From the NCBI GenBank assembly GCA_903922735.1, contig CAIXUZ010000060.1:124001-188000 (forward strand): a DNA stretch of 64,000 nt. Direction: 5' to 3'. This DNA comes from an uncultured Verrucomicrobia subdivision 3 bacterium. Lineage in GTDB: Bacteria > Verrucomicrobiota > Verrucomicrobiia > Limisphaerales > UBA11358. A program made the position numbers and the translations under genes. The notes below the pieces were generated by a model. It was not told where the DNA came from, ran no database searches, and saw nothing but the letters and a program-made list of their open reading frames with translations. Shown one piece after another: positions 48,230 through 55,765 of the stretch (position 1 is the stretch's first letter; each line of letters begins with the position of its first letter).

Positions 48230-48607
48230 TCATTTCCAAGTTAAAATCCCCTTGCGCCACGCCCAGACCAGTCCTTCGACCAGCAGCAGCAAGAATACGA
48301 TCATCGCCACAAACGCGCCGGCGGACAGGCCGGTGAACGCCACGGCAAAGGGCAGGAGAAAAATCGTTTCCACGTCGAACACCAGAAAAATGATGCCGTA
48401 AAGGTAATATTCGGAGCGGAAATGAATCCACGCATCGCCCTTGCCTTCAAGACCGCATTCGTAAATCGCGTTCTTGTCTTTACCCGGTTTTTGCGGCGAA
48501 AAAAATCGGGCCCACGCCCACGCCATGGCCAGCGGCGCGGCGGCAAAGCCCACCGCCGCCACGGCCAGCAGCAGCAGCACCAAATAGGTATTTTCGGACG
48601 TTGTCAT
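48230..48607 (-). CDS. nuoA: NADH-quinone oxidoreductase subunit A
   Basis: A 125-residue subunit with three membrane helices. YECGLEGKGDAWIHFRSEYYLYGIIFLVFDVETIFLLPFAV near residues 45-85 contains the conserved Glu/Asp residues that line the quinone access path. I used the ATG at 48607 (MTTSENTYLVLL); the longer frame adds 20 basic residues without support. It is the first gene of the nuo operon; 552 bp of non-coding sequence lie upstream. Confidence 0.95.
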   Translation of the reverse strand: MTTSENTYLVLLLLAVAAVGFAAAPLAMAWAWARFFSPQKPGKDKNAIYECGLEGKGDAWIHFRSEYYLYGIIFLVFDVETIFLLPFAVAFTGLSAGAFVAMIVFLLLLVEGLVWAWRKGILTWK

Positions 48608-49159
48608 TGCAATCGTGTTCCGGCTCAAGAATCTTCCGTTCAAGAATCTTATCTTCAGTCCCCTCACTGTTGAAGCTCAAAGACTGACTTATTATTAACA
48701 GACGTTTTTTACCGGCGATTCACCAAAATTAGCTTTTGCTGCACAAAACTTGTTTAGGCCAAAAAACAAAACGCTAAAATATCCCGCCATCCGTTTACGA
48801 GGCGCTAATACTCGAGACCGGGGTGACCACGAATCCGGCGCGCCGGCAAGGCATCAGACCGCACTAAACCGCACCGAAAACATAAAAAACGGAAGTCGCG
48901 GGATGGGGTCATGGTTAGAAGCCGAGCAGTCGCAGAGGGTGCGGGATGGGCGATGTCGCGTTTTGTCGCGTTCTGTCGCATTTTGGCGTTTTTGTCATAC
49001 GGTTTTGGGCGTGTGCGCGGGTACGGCGGAGGTGGAACGAGGATAGAGAATAGCAGTAGGCGGTTGGCAGTTGGCGGTTGGCGGTTGGCCCGGAATATAA
49101 ACCGAAACACCGGTAGTGAAACGAAACAAGATTGAGGAGGATGTGTTTTGCTTCCATGT
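48608..49159. other. Intergenic stretch with short tandem repeats upstream of nuoA
   Basis: The stretch carries no gene. Its AT-rich end near 48670-48780 should hold the nuo promoter, but I see no confident boxes. It includes three 10-bp tandem units of TGTCGCGTTT type at 48954-48983 and four 7-bp units of GGCGGTT type at 49059-49086. Confidence 0.65.
49059..49086. repeat. Heptamer tandem array, left side of the orphan HTH gene
   Basis: Four 7-bp units read GGCGGTT, GGCAGTT, GGCGGTT and GGCGGTT. The complement (AACCGCC/AACTGCC) matches the heptamer on the other side of the HTH gene at 49932, so the two arrays are in inverted orientation. Confidence 0.75.
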
Positions 49160-49774
49160 TCAGGACGGTTTGACGTTTTCAGCGCAGACCTGATCGAGGA
49201 GGGCAGCGAGCTGGTCGCGCAGGCCTTGATCCGGTGCGTCAGTGGCGGGGGTTTCCCGGGCGTCCCGGGCGAGGCGCGAAGCGAAGTCCAGAGCCTTGCA
49301 GGCGTCGGCAAAGCGGATGGATTCCAAGTCATCTTCCTCAACCCGTTCGAGGCAGCGCTCGGCGACGTCGAGGATGGACTCGGCCAGGGCGTATTGGCGG
49401 TCGCGAAAGGCCTGGGCGCGGGCGGCGGCATCCAGAAGGACCTCGCGCTGGACGGCGGTTTCAACCTGGACGAATTGTTCTGCGGTACGGGCGGTGTGGG
49501 CTTTGATGCGGCCGCGCCAATCAAAATCACTGGCCCAGCGCTGGATGGTGCGAAGGGTGACGCCGACTTTGCGACCGGCAGCCGCCAAGCGGCGGCGGGG
49601 GCCGAGTTCCAGGTAGGCGCGGAAGGCTTCAAAGGCCCGATCGGATTCGCCCCGGGCCGGAGTGAAGTCCAAAGCGGGAAGATCCAACGAAGGGACGATG
49701 GGAGTGTCGCTGGCGACGGGCGAAAGAGATTTTTCCACCGCAGACGAGGGAACCAAATCAGTTGTTTCGTTCAT
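49160..49774 (-). CDS. Orphan helix-turn-helix protein, phage terminase small-subunit-like
   Basis: A 204-residue protein. After a Ser/Pro/Ala-rich N-terminal 45 residues it has a segment GPRRRLAAAGRKVGVTLRTIQRWASDFDWRGRIKAH (residues 54-89) that reads as a helix-turn-helix of the type found in small terminase subunits and related DNA binders. The remaining 110 residues are acidic, Arg- and Ala-rich helix (LDVAERCLERVEEDDLESIRFADACKALDFASR). There is no portal, large terminase or integrase nearby, so prophage origin is not shown. It is bounded by heptamer arrays and has a 12-bp palindrome upstream. Start MNETTDLVPSS at 49774 is used. Confidence 0.7.
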   Translation of the reverse strand: MNETTDLVPSSAVEKSLSPVASDTPIVPSLDLPALDFTPARGESDRAFEAFRAYLELGPRRRLAAAGRKVGVTLRTIQRWASDFDWRGRIKAHTARTAEQFVQVETAVQREVLLDAAARAQAFRDRQYALAESILDVAERCLERVEEDDLESIRFADACKALDFASRLARDARETPATDAPDQGLRDQLAALLDQVCAENVKPS

Positions 49775-49811
49775 AAAATATTGTCGTAGTTTAGACGTTG
49801 CTACAATACTC

Positions 49812-49823
49812 CAATCGCGATTG
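49812..49823. promoter_or_regulatory. 12-bp perfect palindrome, possible operator
   Basis: CAATCGCGATTG lies 38 bp upstream of the HTH gene start, between a weak -35-like TTGCTA and a -10-like TATTGT on the minus strand. An imperfect dyad (TTGT...GTAG/CTAC...ACAA) lies closer, at 49781-49806. Autoregulation by the HTH protein is a reasonable guess. Confidence 0.4.
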
Positions 49824-49931
49824 ATTTAGCAAGTGTTTTTATCGTATCTTATTCATTACTACGATTAGCCGCTTACAACCATTACCTTGGCCCTAGTAAA
49901 GAAATGGTAAGGAGTACCGATGTTCTGCACT

Positions 49932-49980
49932 AACTGCCAACTGCCCTCCGGCCTCTGACCTCTGGCCTCCAATCTCCCCC
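49932..49980. repeat. Heptamer tandem array, right side of the orphan HTH gene
   Basis: Seven consecutive 7-bp units: AACTGCC twice, then CTCCGGC, CTCTGAC, CTCTGGC, CTCCAAT and CTCCCCC. The first two units match the complement of the array at 49059. Confidence 0.75.
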
Positions 49981-50090
49981 TTGGTCTTGGCGGTTTAAAC
50001 AACTCGTGGCGGCAAAGGTTAAATGGCGTTGCTTGTGGCCGGCCGCCAGAGCCACGTACAAAGCCAGCGACTAGGAGTCCGGCTTCGAAT

Positions 50091-51701
50091 TTATTCCGCC
50101 GTGAGCGCCGCGCGTTCGTTGTTGATCAGGTTGGTTTTTTCCAGGAAATAATCGTACCCGCCGGTGTAAGGTGTGATCTGGCCGGCATTGACGTGCAGCA
50201 CTTTCGTCGCGAGATGGCGGATGAAATGCACATCGTGCGAAATGAACACCAGCGTGCCCTCATATTTCTCCAACGCCAGCGTGAGCGATTCAACGGTGTG
50301 AATGTCGAGGTGCGTCGTCGGTTCGTCCATAAGCAAAAGATTCGGCGGATCCACCAGGAACTTGATCAGGTTCAGCCGGCTCTTTTCACCGCCGCTCAAA
50401 ACCGCGGTCTTTTTGTAGATGTCGTCTTTGCGGAACAGAAATGAGCCGAGAATGCCGCGCACATCGTCCTCCCGCATCTCGGGCGCGCAAGCGAGTACTT
50501 CCTCAATCACAGATTTATCCGGGTCGAGCGTCGCTCCGCGATGCTGGCTGAAGTAGCCGATTTTTGCATTGTGCCCGAGGTCGCGTTTGCCTTTCTGAAT
50601 TTCCACGACGCCCGCCAGAATTTTTAACAAAGTGGATTTGCCCGCGCCGTTTGGGCCGACGAGCACGGTGCGCTCGCCGCGTTCAATGGTGAGGTCGAGG
50701 CCGGAATATACTTTGTGCGTGCCGTAGGCCATGTGAACACCCTCAAGTGAAATCGCGCGCTGTCCGCCGCGCGGCGGCGGCGGGATGTGAAAACGGAACG
50801 GCTTGCGCGGCGCGAGCGGTTTCTCAATAAGTTCGAGGCGCTCAATCTGCTTGAGTTTGCTCTGCGCCTGCGAGGCTTTCGAGGGAATCGAGCGGAACCG
50901 GTCGGCAAACGCCTGCAAGTCGGCGATTTCCTTCTGCTGGTTTTTGTAGGCGGCGAGCTGCTGCTCGTAGCGCTCCTCGCGCTGGCGGAGAAAGTCGGTG
51001 TAGTTGCCGGTGTAGGCGATGAGCTTGCGTTCGGAGATTTCGTGAACCTGCGTCACAATCTCGTCCATGAACACGCGATCGTGGGAGATGAGCAGCACGG
51101 CGCCGGAATAATTCTTCAGATAGTTTTGCAGCCAGAGCAGCGAGAGCACATCGAGATGGGTCGTCGGCTCGTCGAGCAGGAGAAGATCCGGCTCTATGAC
51201 GAGCAGCCGCGCCAGCCGCGCGCGCATGATCCAGCCGCCGCTCATTTCTTTTGCCGGCCGGCTGATGTCGGCTTCCTTGTAGCCGAGGCCGCGCAACATC
51301 TTCTTGGCCTTCGTCTCGACTTCGGGGTCGTTGAGCTTGTCGTGTTTGGCGTGCAGCTCCAGATATTCCGGGCTGGAAACATCGCCGGCTTTTTCAAGTT
51401 CGTGGAGACGTTTTTCGATCTGCGGCAATTCCTCCACGCGACCGGTGGCGACATCCAGCACGGTTTCATCGCCGAGCGCTTCGCCTTCCTGAGGCAGGTG
51501 GCCGACCATCGTCCATTCGTCGCGTTCGATGGTGCCGGTATCGGGCTCGCGCTCCTTGAGGATGAGCGAGAAGAGCGTGGTTTTGCCTGCGCCGTTGGGC
51601 CCGACGAGCGCGACTCGTTCGCCGTAGTTCACCTGGAACGAAGCGTTCTCGAAGAGCGTCCGTCCGCCAAAAGTCATTTTTAGATCGCGAATAATTAACA
51701 T
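50091..51701 (-). CDS. ABC-F family ATP-binding protein
   Basis: A 536-residue protein with two ATPase domains and no membrane segment. Domain 1 has Walker A VGPNGAGKTTLF near residue 32 and signature MSGGWIMRARLA. Domain 2 has VGPNGAGKSTLL near residue 345 and LSGGEKSRLNL. Both have LLDEPTTHLD-type Walker B. The inter-domain linker (KPFRFHIPPPPRGG preceded by a Lys/Gln-rich coil) is the ABC-F P-site tRNA-interacting motif region. Such proteins act on ribosomes. I cannot separate EttA, Uup or YbiT from sequence alone. The ATG at 51701 is preferred to the frame start at 51758. Confidence 0.93.
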   Translation of the reverse strand: MLIIRDLKMTFGGRTLFENASFQVNYGERVALVGPNGAGKTTLFSLILKEREPDTGTIERDEWTMVGHLPQEGEALGDETVLDVATGRVEELPQIEKRLHELEKAGDVSSPEYLELHAKHDKLNDPEVETKAKKMLRGLGYKEADISRPAKEMSGGWIMRARLARLLVIEPDLLLLDEPTTHLDVLSLLWLQNYLKNYSGAVLLISHDRVFMDEIVTQVHEISERKLIAYTGNYTDFLRQREERYEQQLAAYKNQQKEIADLQAFADRFRSIPSKASQAQSKLKQIERLELIEKPLAPRKPFRFHIPPPPRGGQRAISLEGVHMAYGTHKVYSGLDLTIERGERTVLVGPNGAGKSTLLKILAGVVEIQKGKRDLGHNAKIGYFSQHRGATLDPDKSVIEEVLACAPEMREDDVRGILGSFLFRKDDIYKKTAVLSGGEKSRLNLIKFLVDPPNLLLMDEPTTHLDIHTVESLTLALEKYEGTLVFISHDVHFIRHLATKVLHVNAGQITPYTGGYDYFLEKTNLINNERAALTAE

Positions 51702-51911
51702 GGAAAAAGTCTTTCTCCGAACCCGGGCGGTCGACGGGGAATGGGATGTTGCCGCCAACCGATCGGGAGGCAGAGTTTAGGGGGCGCCGGCGCGGCGTCA
51801 ACCGTCCATTTGGGCTATGGCGGTTTCCTGGGTAGATGGGTTGATATGAGGTGTTATCCCCATTGTTTAAATGGGAGGGAGGTGATAGTTTTCAAACGAA
51901 TAAAATCAACT

Positions 51912-52442
51912 ATGAAAAAACTCATCATTCTTTCCGCGGTTGCTGTTGGCGTTTATAGCTTGCCGGCTGCTGAGCCGTTCTTTCAGGCTTCGCTCACCCC
52001 GGATATCGCCATTCACAGCAAAACGACTCAAATCGACGGCATCTGCTTGAGCATCTGGGGTGAAAATCCGCAACACGCATTTGCACTTGGTTTCGTCAAC
52101 GGCAGCACGGGCGATAGCATTGGTTTCTCTCTCGGCCTAGTGAACTACGCCGAGGGCTATACCGGTTTTTCCTATGGACTGGTCAACATCAGCTCCCGGT
52201 ATTTTAGCGGCGTGCAGATGGGCTATGTCAATGTCTCGTCCGGCACGTTTGTGGGTGTGCAGGATGGCTGGGTGAATATCGCGGAAGATTTTACCGGCCT
52301 GCAGTATGGCTTGATCAACTATGCGAAAAATCTGCGCGGCGTGCAGATCGGCATCGTGAACATTGCGCGCAATAATCCTTGGTTCAAGGAATTCCCGGAC
52401 AAGCTGGCCACCGGTTTTCCGATCGTGAACTGGTCTTTTTAA
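51912..52442 (+). CDS. Exported surface-repeat protein, LA_2272 type
   Basis: A 176-residue protein with a signal peptide (MKKLIILSAVAVGVYSLPAA). The mature protein is seven consecutive repeats of 14-18 residues with the consensus GLVN...(S/T)GF..: GFVNGSTGDSIGFSL, GLVNYAEGYTGFSY, GLVNISSRYFSGVQM, GYVNVSSGTFVGVQD and so on. This is the pattern of the LA_2272 surface-repeat family first seen in Leptospira, thought to form a beta-solenoid on the cell surface. A good Shine-Dalgarno-like stretch (GGAGGTGAT, 51878-51886) precedes a GTG at 51882, giving a longer start MIVFKRIKST; the ATG at 51912 is shown. Confidence 0.82.
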   Translation: MKKLIILSAVAVGVYSLPAAEPFFQASLTPDIAIHSKTTQIDGICLSIWGENPQHAFALGFVNGSTGDSIGFSLGLVNYAEGYTGFSYGLVNISSRYFSGVQMGYVNVSSGTFVGVQDGWVNIAEDFTGLQYGLINYAKNLRGVQIGIVNIARNNPWFKEFPDKLATGFPIVNWSF

Positions 52443-52462
52443 ACAAACCGTTCTTTTTCAAA

Positions 52463-52492
52463 ACCGGAGGCTGCAAGGCTTCCGGTATTTTT
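52463..52492 (+). terminator. Intrinsic terminator of the surface-repeat gene
   Basis: A 9-bp stem with one G.U pair, ACCGGAGGC (52463-52471) and GCTTCCGGT (52478-52486), loop TGCAAG, is followed by ATTTTT. It overlaps the end of the opposing small gene and may work both ways. Confidence 0.8.
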
Positions 52493-52700
52493 AATACCCT
52501 TGCTTTAGCAGCCAATAGACAAGCCACATCGCCACTAGGCTGGCAAACGTCATGGGCAATGCTGGCAGAAAAAAGGAACAGGCGGTGATGGCTGCGCCGC
52601 CAGCGAACGGGATGGCTGCCCGCTGGCGCCAGCCGTAAAGCAGATAACCGCTGCCGACTGCGCCCCAGATCAGCGAGGCCCAGAGAAAACTCTGATTCAT
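52491..52700 (-). CDS. Small two-helix membrane protein
   Basis: A 69-residue protein starting MNQSFLWASLIWGAVGSGYLLYGWRQ, a first membrane helix, then FAGGAAITACSFFLP and a second helix (MTFASLVAMWLVYWLLKQGY). Such short proteins (Asn-Gln start, SLIWGAVGSGY motif) recur in bacteria without an assigned function. The ATG at 52700 is preferred to a longer start at 52745. It is divergent from the gene at 52773. Confidence 0.65.
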   Translation of the reverse strand: MNQSFLWASLIWGAVGSGYLLYGWRQRAAIPFAGGAAITACSFFLPALPMTFASLVAMWLVYWLLKQGY

Positions 52701-52772
52701 CAAATCCACGTCGGTAATCTGCCGCAACTTTGTGCGGCTTGCCACGCAAATTGGCTGTGTTAGATTTCCGTC

Positions 52773-52982
52773 GTGAGCAATTTCTTCCAGCCTAACATCA
52801 AACGGCAGGGTCGCATCGCCCGCGGCGTCATCGGTACGCTCTGTCTCATCGCCGGAATAGTCTTGGTGGATTACAAACTCTGGCTGGGATTGGTTTTCGT
52901 GGTCGCCGGATTATTTGCGATTTACGAAGCACTCGCCGGCTGGTGTCTGGCCCGCGCCTGCGGCATTAAGACAAAATTTTGA
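52773..52982 (+). CDS. Small DUF2892-like membrane protein
   Basis: A 69-residue protein starting at GTG 52773 (SNFFQPNIKRQGRIARGVIG). Two membrane helices follow (TLCLIAGIVLVDYKLWLGLVFVVAGLFAIYEALAGW), then a Cys-containing end (CLARACGIKTKF). The NIKRQGRIARGVIG opening, the helix pair and the Ala-Gly-Trp-Cys end match the DUF2892 (YgaP-type membrane domain) pattern, whose function is unresolved. The oligogalacturonate lyase gene follows in the same direction by 25 bp. Confidence 0.78.
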   Translation: MSNFFQPNIKRQGRIARGVIGTLCLIAGIVLVDYKLWLGLVFVVAGLFAIYEALAGWCLARACGIKTKF

Positions 52983-53007
52983 GTTTCTGATAATCGCTGT
53001 TTTTTAC

Positions 53008-54306
53008 ATGAAGCTGCATAAAACCTTGTTTTTCCAGGGTGCGGTGATGTTTTGCGCGGCACTTTTGCTTGGAAGTGGCAAGGCTGGCTTGTTTGCGGCT
53101 GAAGTCGCGGTTGCGGAGCCGCCCACCTCATGGGTTGATCCCGCTACTGGCCACCGCATTATCCGCCTCACGCGTGAGCCTGGCTCTGAAAGTTTTTATT
53201 TCAACTACAACGCCTACACCCCCGATGGCAAAAAAATGGCTTACACGACGCCGGGCGGGATTTCGGTCCTGAATCTTTCAACCCTGGAGACGAAGCCGGT
53301 TGTGAAAGGTTCAAACAAAACCATCAGCGTCGGCCATCGGACGCCGAATTTATATTACACCAAGACCGCCAGTGATCGTTATTTTTCCACGCTGTGGTGC
53401 GTCAATCTCGACACCGGTGAATCAAAAAAAATTGCCGACCTTCCGCGGCGCGCCACAGTTGTCACCATCAACGCCGACGAAACGCTGGGCGCCGGCACCT
53501 TCATTGAAGGTGATGCCAATGCTGGCGGCGCTTACGATGGCACCCCCCAGCAAACTCCGTCGCGCCTTTCGCCCACCAACCTTGGCGAACCGGCGAACAA
53601 AGGCGAACTTATGGCCCGACGGCTCACGGCAAAACTGCCGATGACCATGTTTACCATTGATCTGAAAACGGAAAAACTTACGACCTTGCTGGAACACAGC
53701 CCCGACTGGTTGAATCATCTGCAATTTTCACCCGCCGATCCGGCCCTCCTGCTGTATTGCCACGAAGGGTCGTGGGAAAAGGTTGATCGGATTTGGACCA
53801 TTCGCACCGATGGGACGCAGAATCAGTTGATCCACCGGCGCCAGATGGAAATGGAAATCGCCGGTCATGAATGGTGGGGTGCCGATGGCCGGACGCTTTA
53901 TTACCAGCTCCATTTCCCCAGTGGCGGTCATGTGTCGTTCATTGCCAGTTATAATGTGGACACGCAGGAGCGTGTCTGGCTGCAATACAATCCTGACCAG
54001 TCATCCATCCACGATAATTCCTCACCCGATGGCAAACTGTTTTGCGGTGACGGTGACGGCCACTCGCCCTGGATTTTTCTTTTCCGTCCCAAGCTGGTCC
54101 GCGACCGGCAAACCCTCGGCACCAATTTGATCAGAGGGGGCTATCTTGAGTCGGAGAAGCTGGTCAATATGTCCAAGCATAACTATCGGCTTGAGCCCAA
54201 CCCGAGTTTCACACCCGACCAGAAATTTGTTATTTTCCGTTCCAACATGTTTGGGCCTGATTATGTCTTCGCCGTCGAGGTTACAAAAACGGGCTCTGCT
54301 CGTTAG
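53008..54306 (+). CDS. Oligogalacturonate lyase, PL22 type
   Basis: A 432-residue protein with a signal-like N-terminus (MKLHKTLFFQGAVMFCAALLLGS) and a WD-like propeller: TSWVDPATGHRIIRLTREPGSESFYFNYNAYTPDGKKMAYTT, later HEGSWEKVDRIWTIRTDGTQNQLIH and MEIAGHEWWGADGRTLYYQ. The histidines HE.., GHEWW and SSIHDN match the Mn-binding and catalytic set of PL22 oligogalacturonate lyases, which degrade unsaturated pectin oligomers. A signal peptide makes it periplasmic, unlike cytosolic Ogl. The ATG 53008 is used because the frame from 52915 overlaps the previous gene. Confidence 0.85.
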   Translation: MKLHKTLFFQGAVMFCAALLLGSGKAGLFAAEVAVAEPPTSWVDPATGHRIIRLTREPGSESFYFNYNAYTPDGKKMAYTTPGGISVLNLSTLETKPVVKGSNKTISVGHRTPNLYYTKTASDRYFSTLWCVNLDTGESKKIADLPRRATVVTINADETLGAGTFIEGDANAGGAYDGTPQQTPSRLSPTNLGEPANKGELMARRLTAKLPMTMFTIDLKTEKLTTLLEHSPDWLNHLQFSPADPALLLYCHEGSWEKVDRIWTIRTDGTQNQLIHRRQMEMEIAGHEWWGADGRTLYYQLHFPSGGHVSFIASYNVDTQERVWLQYNPDQSSIHDNSSPDGKLFCGDGDGHSPWIFLFRPKLVRDRQTLGTNLIRGGYLESEKLVNMSKHNYRLEPNPSFTPDQKFVIFRSNMFGPDYVFAVEVTKTGSAR

Positions 54307-54370
54307 TGAATTGGCTGTTACTGCAATTCACTGTTTGCGAAGCGCTTGCCTCTTCCAATTCCAATCAAAA

Positions 54371-54399
54371 CGCCACGGGACTTTTCAAATCCCGTGGCG
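54371..54399 (-). terminator. Hairpin between convergent genes
   Basis: A perfect 10-bp stem CGCCACGGGA/TCCCGTGGCG with loop CTTTTCAAA. On the minus strand it is followed by TTTTGATTGG, so it best fits a terminator for the Gfo/Idh gene; on the plus strand no T run follows. Confidence 0.7.
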
Positions 54400-54417
54400 C
54401 AAGCGGATTTCAATTGC

Positions 54418-55692
54418 TCAGGCTTCGCCGGGAATCGGACAGACGCCGTCCTTCGGCGCGATCACGGTTCCGCCTTCAAAATCCGCCGGGGCGGGTGTGA
54501 GCGCGAGGTTATACCACGGCGATTCGGTGTTCGTGGTCAGGTCGGTCCAGCGGACGAGCTGGCCGGTGTAGGCGGAAATCCGGCCCATGATGCCGGTCAA
54601 GGTCGCTTCGGCGACATCCTTCGCGCCATTCAGCGGGGTGCCTTTGGCAATGGCCGCCAGCAAATCCACGTGTTCCTGTACCTGGCCGTCGGCGTGGGTG
54701 GTGAAATCCGGGATTTTGAGGCTGGCGAGCTTGGCGGATTGCATCTTGCCGGCGCCATAGGTCGTGCCTTCGGTGCCGATGTAAAATTCGCCGACGTTGT
54801 CATAGCAGCTTTTGATCTGCCGGCACATGCTGTGGATGTGGCAGTCCTCGCCATAATTGAAATCCACGCTGAAGAAATCGAATTGATTGCCGGTCTGCCG
54901 GCGGGCGCGTCCGCCGAAACCGATGGCTGAAACCGGCGGGCGGCCGATGAACCAATTGGTCACGTCCAGCTGGTGGAGGTGTTGTTCGACGATATGGTCG
55001 CCGGACATTTCGACAAAGCTGGTCCAGTTGCGGACGAGATAGCTGGCATCGCTCTCGCCGGGGTTGCGCTCTTTGAACCACAGCTTGCTCTGGCACCAGC
55101 TGATGGTGCCGCCGGTGATTTTGCCGATGGCACCTTGCGAGATGGCAAATTGATTGCGCAGATAGGTGCTCATGTGGCGGCGTTGCGTACCGGCGACGAT
55201 GCAGAGGCCTTTATTCTTGGCCACTTCACCGATCGCGATGACTTTGCGCGCTCCAACCGGGTCAACGGCGACGGGTTTTTCGATGAAGCAATGTTTGCCG
55301 GCGGCAATGGAGGCTTCGAGGTGCAACGGACGGAAAGCCGGCGGTGTCGCCATCAGCACGAGTTCAATCGGTTGTTCCAGCACTTTATGGTAGGCGTCCG
55401 GCCCGCCGAAGGCGCGGCAGCCGGGATGTTTTTGGGCAAGCTTGTCGGCTTTTTCCTGGAAAAAATCGGCGACGGCCACGACTTCGATTTCATATCCAAG
55501 CGTCTTGGCGGCTGCGATGATGTTGCCGGTCGCGCCGGTGCCGCGTCCGCCGCAGCCGATCAGTCCGATTTTGAATTTTCTGCTGGCGCCTTGCGCGCGG
55601 ATGTTGAACAGCGGCAGCGCTGAAATCGCCGCGCCGGCAACGGCGACATTTTTGATGAAGTTCCGGCGTGGCATGATGAGGGGTGTGGTCAT
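54418..55692 (-). CDS. Tat-exported Gfo/Idh/MocA family oxidoreductase
   Basis: A 424-residue protein with a twin-arginine signal (PRRNFIKNVAVAGAAISALP). The NAD(P)-binding fold begins IGLIGCGGRGTGATGN near residue 42. EKPVAVDP near residue 140 is the conserved active-site lysine motif, and HQLDVTNWFIG carries the C-terminal His. These enzymes oxidise or reduce sugars or cyclitols, often periplasmic when Tat-exported. It follows ThuA and sugar-epimerase genes on the same strand, suggesting a small sugar-catabolic operon. The substrate is unknown. Confidence 0.92.
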   Translation of the reverse strand: MTTPLIMPRRNFIKNVAVAGAAISALPLFNIRAQGASRKFKIGLIGCGGRGTGATGNIIAAAKTLGYEIEVVAVADFFQEKADKLAQKHPGCRAFGGPDAYHKVLEQPIELVLMATPPAFRPLHLEASIAAGKHCFIEKPVAVDPVGARKVIAIGEVAKNKGLCIVAGTQRRHMSTYLRNQFAISQGAIGKITGGTISWCQSKLWFKERNPGESDASYLVRNWTSFVEMSGDHIVEQHLHQLDVTNWFIGRPPVSAIGFGGRARRQTGNQFDFFSVDFNYGEDCHIHSMCRQIKSCYDNVGEFYIGTEGTTYGAGKMQSAKLASLKIPDFTTHADGQVQEHVDLLAAIAKGTPLNGAKDVAEATLTGIMGRISAYTGQLVRWTDLTTNTESPWYNLALTPAPADFEGGTVIAPKDGVCPIPGEA

Positions 55693-55765
55693 GTTTTTGT
55701 TTTGTTAGTGTTTGGTTTTAATGTTTGACGCTACGATGAATAGCTTGGTTAAAACAATTTTCCGG

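Larger units (their letters stand above)
49775..50090. other. Intergenic stretch upstream of the HTH gene
   Basis: AT-rich near the gene, with a likely promoter and a palindrome, and repeats in the centre (49932-49980). The last 100 bases are GC-rich and unremarkable. No coding frame is convincing. Confidence 0.6.

Noticed and set aside
48608-49159. tRNA or other RNA genes
   Set aside because: I searched intergenic gaps for GGTTCGAATCC-type T-loop sequences and found none.
49160-49774. Prophage remnant
   Set aside because: Only one small-terminase-like frame; no portal, capsid, integrase or attachment site.
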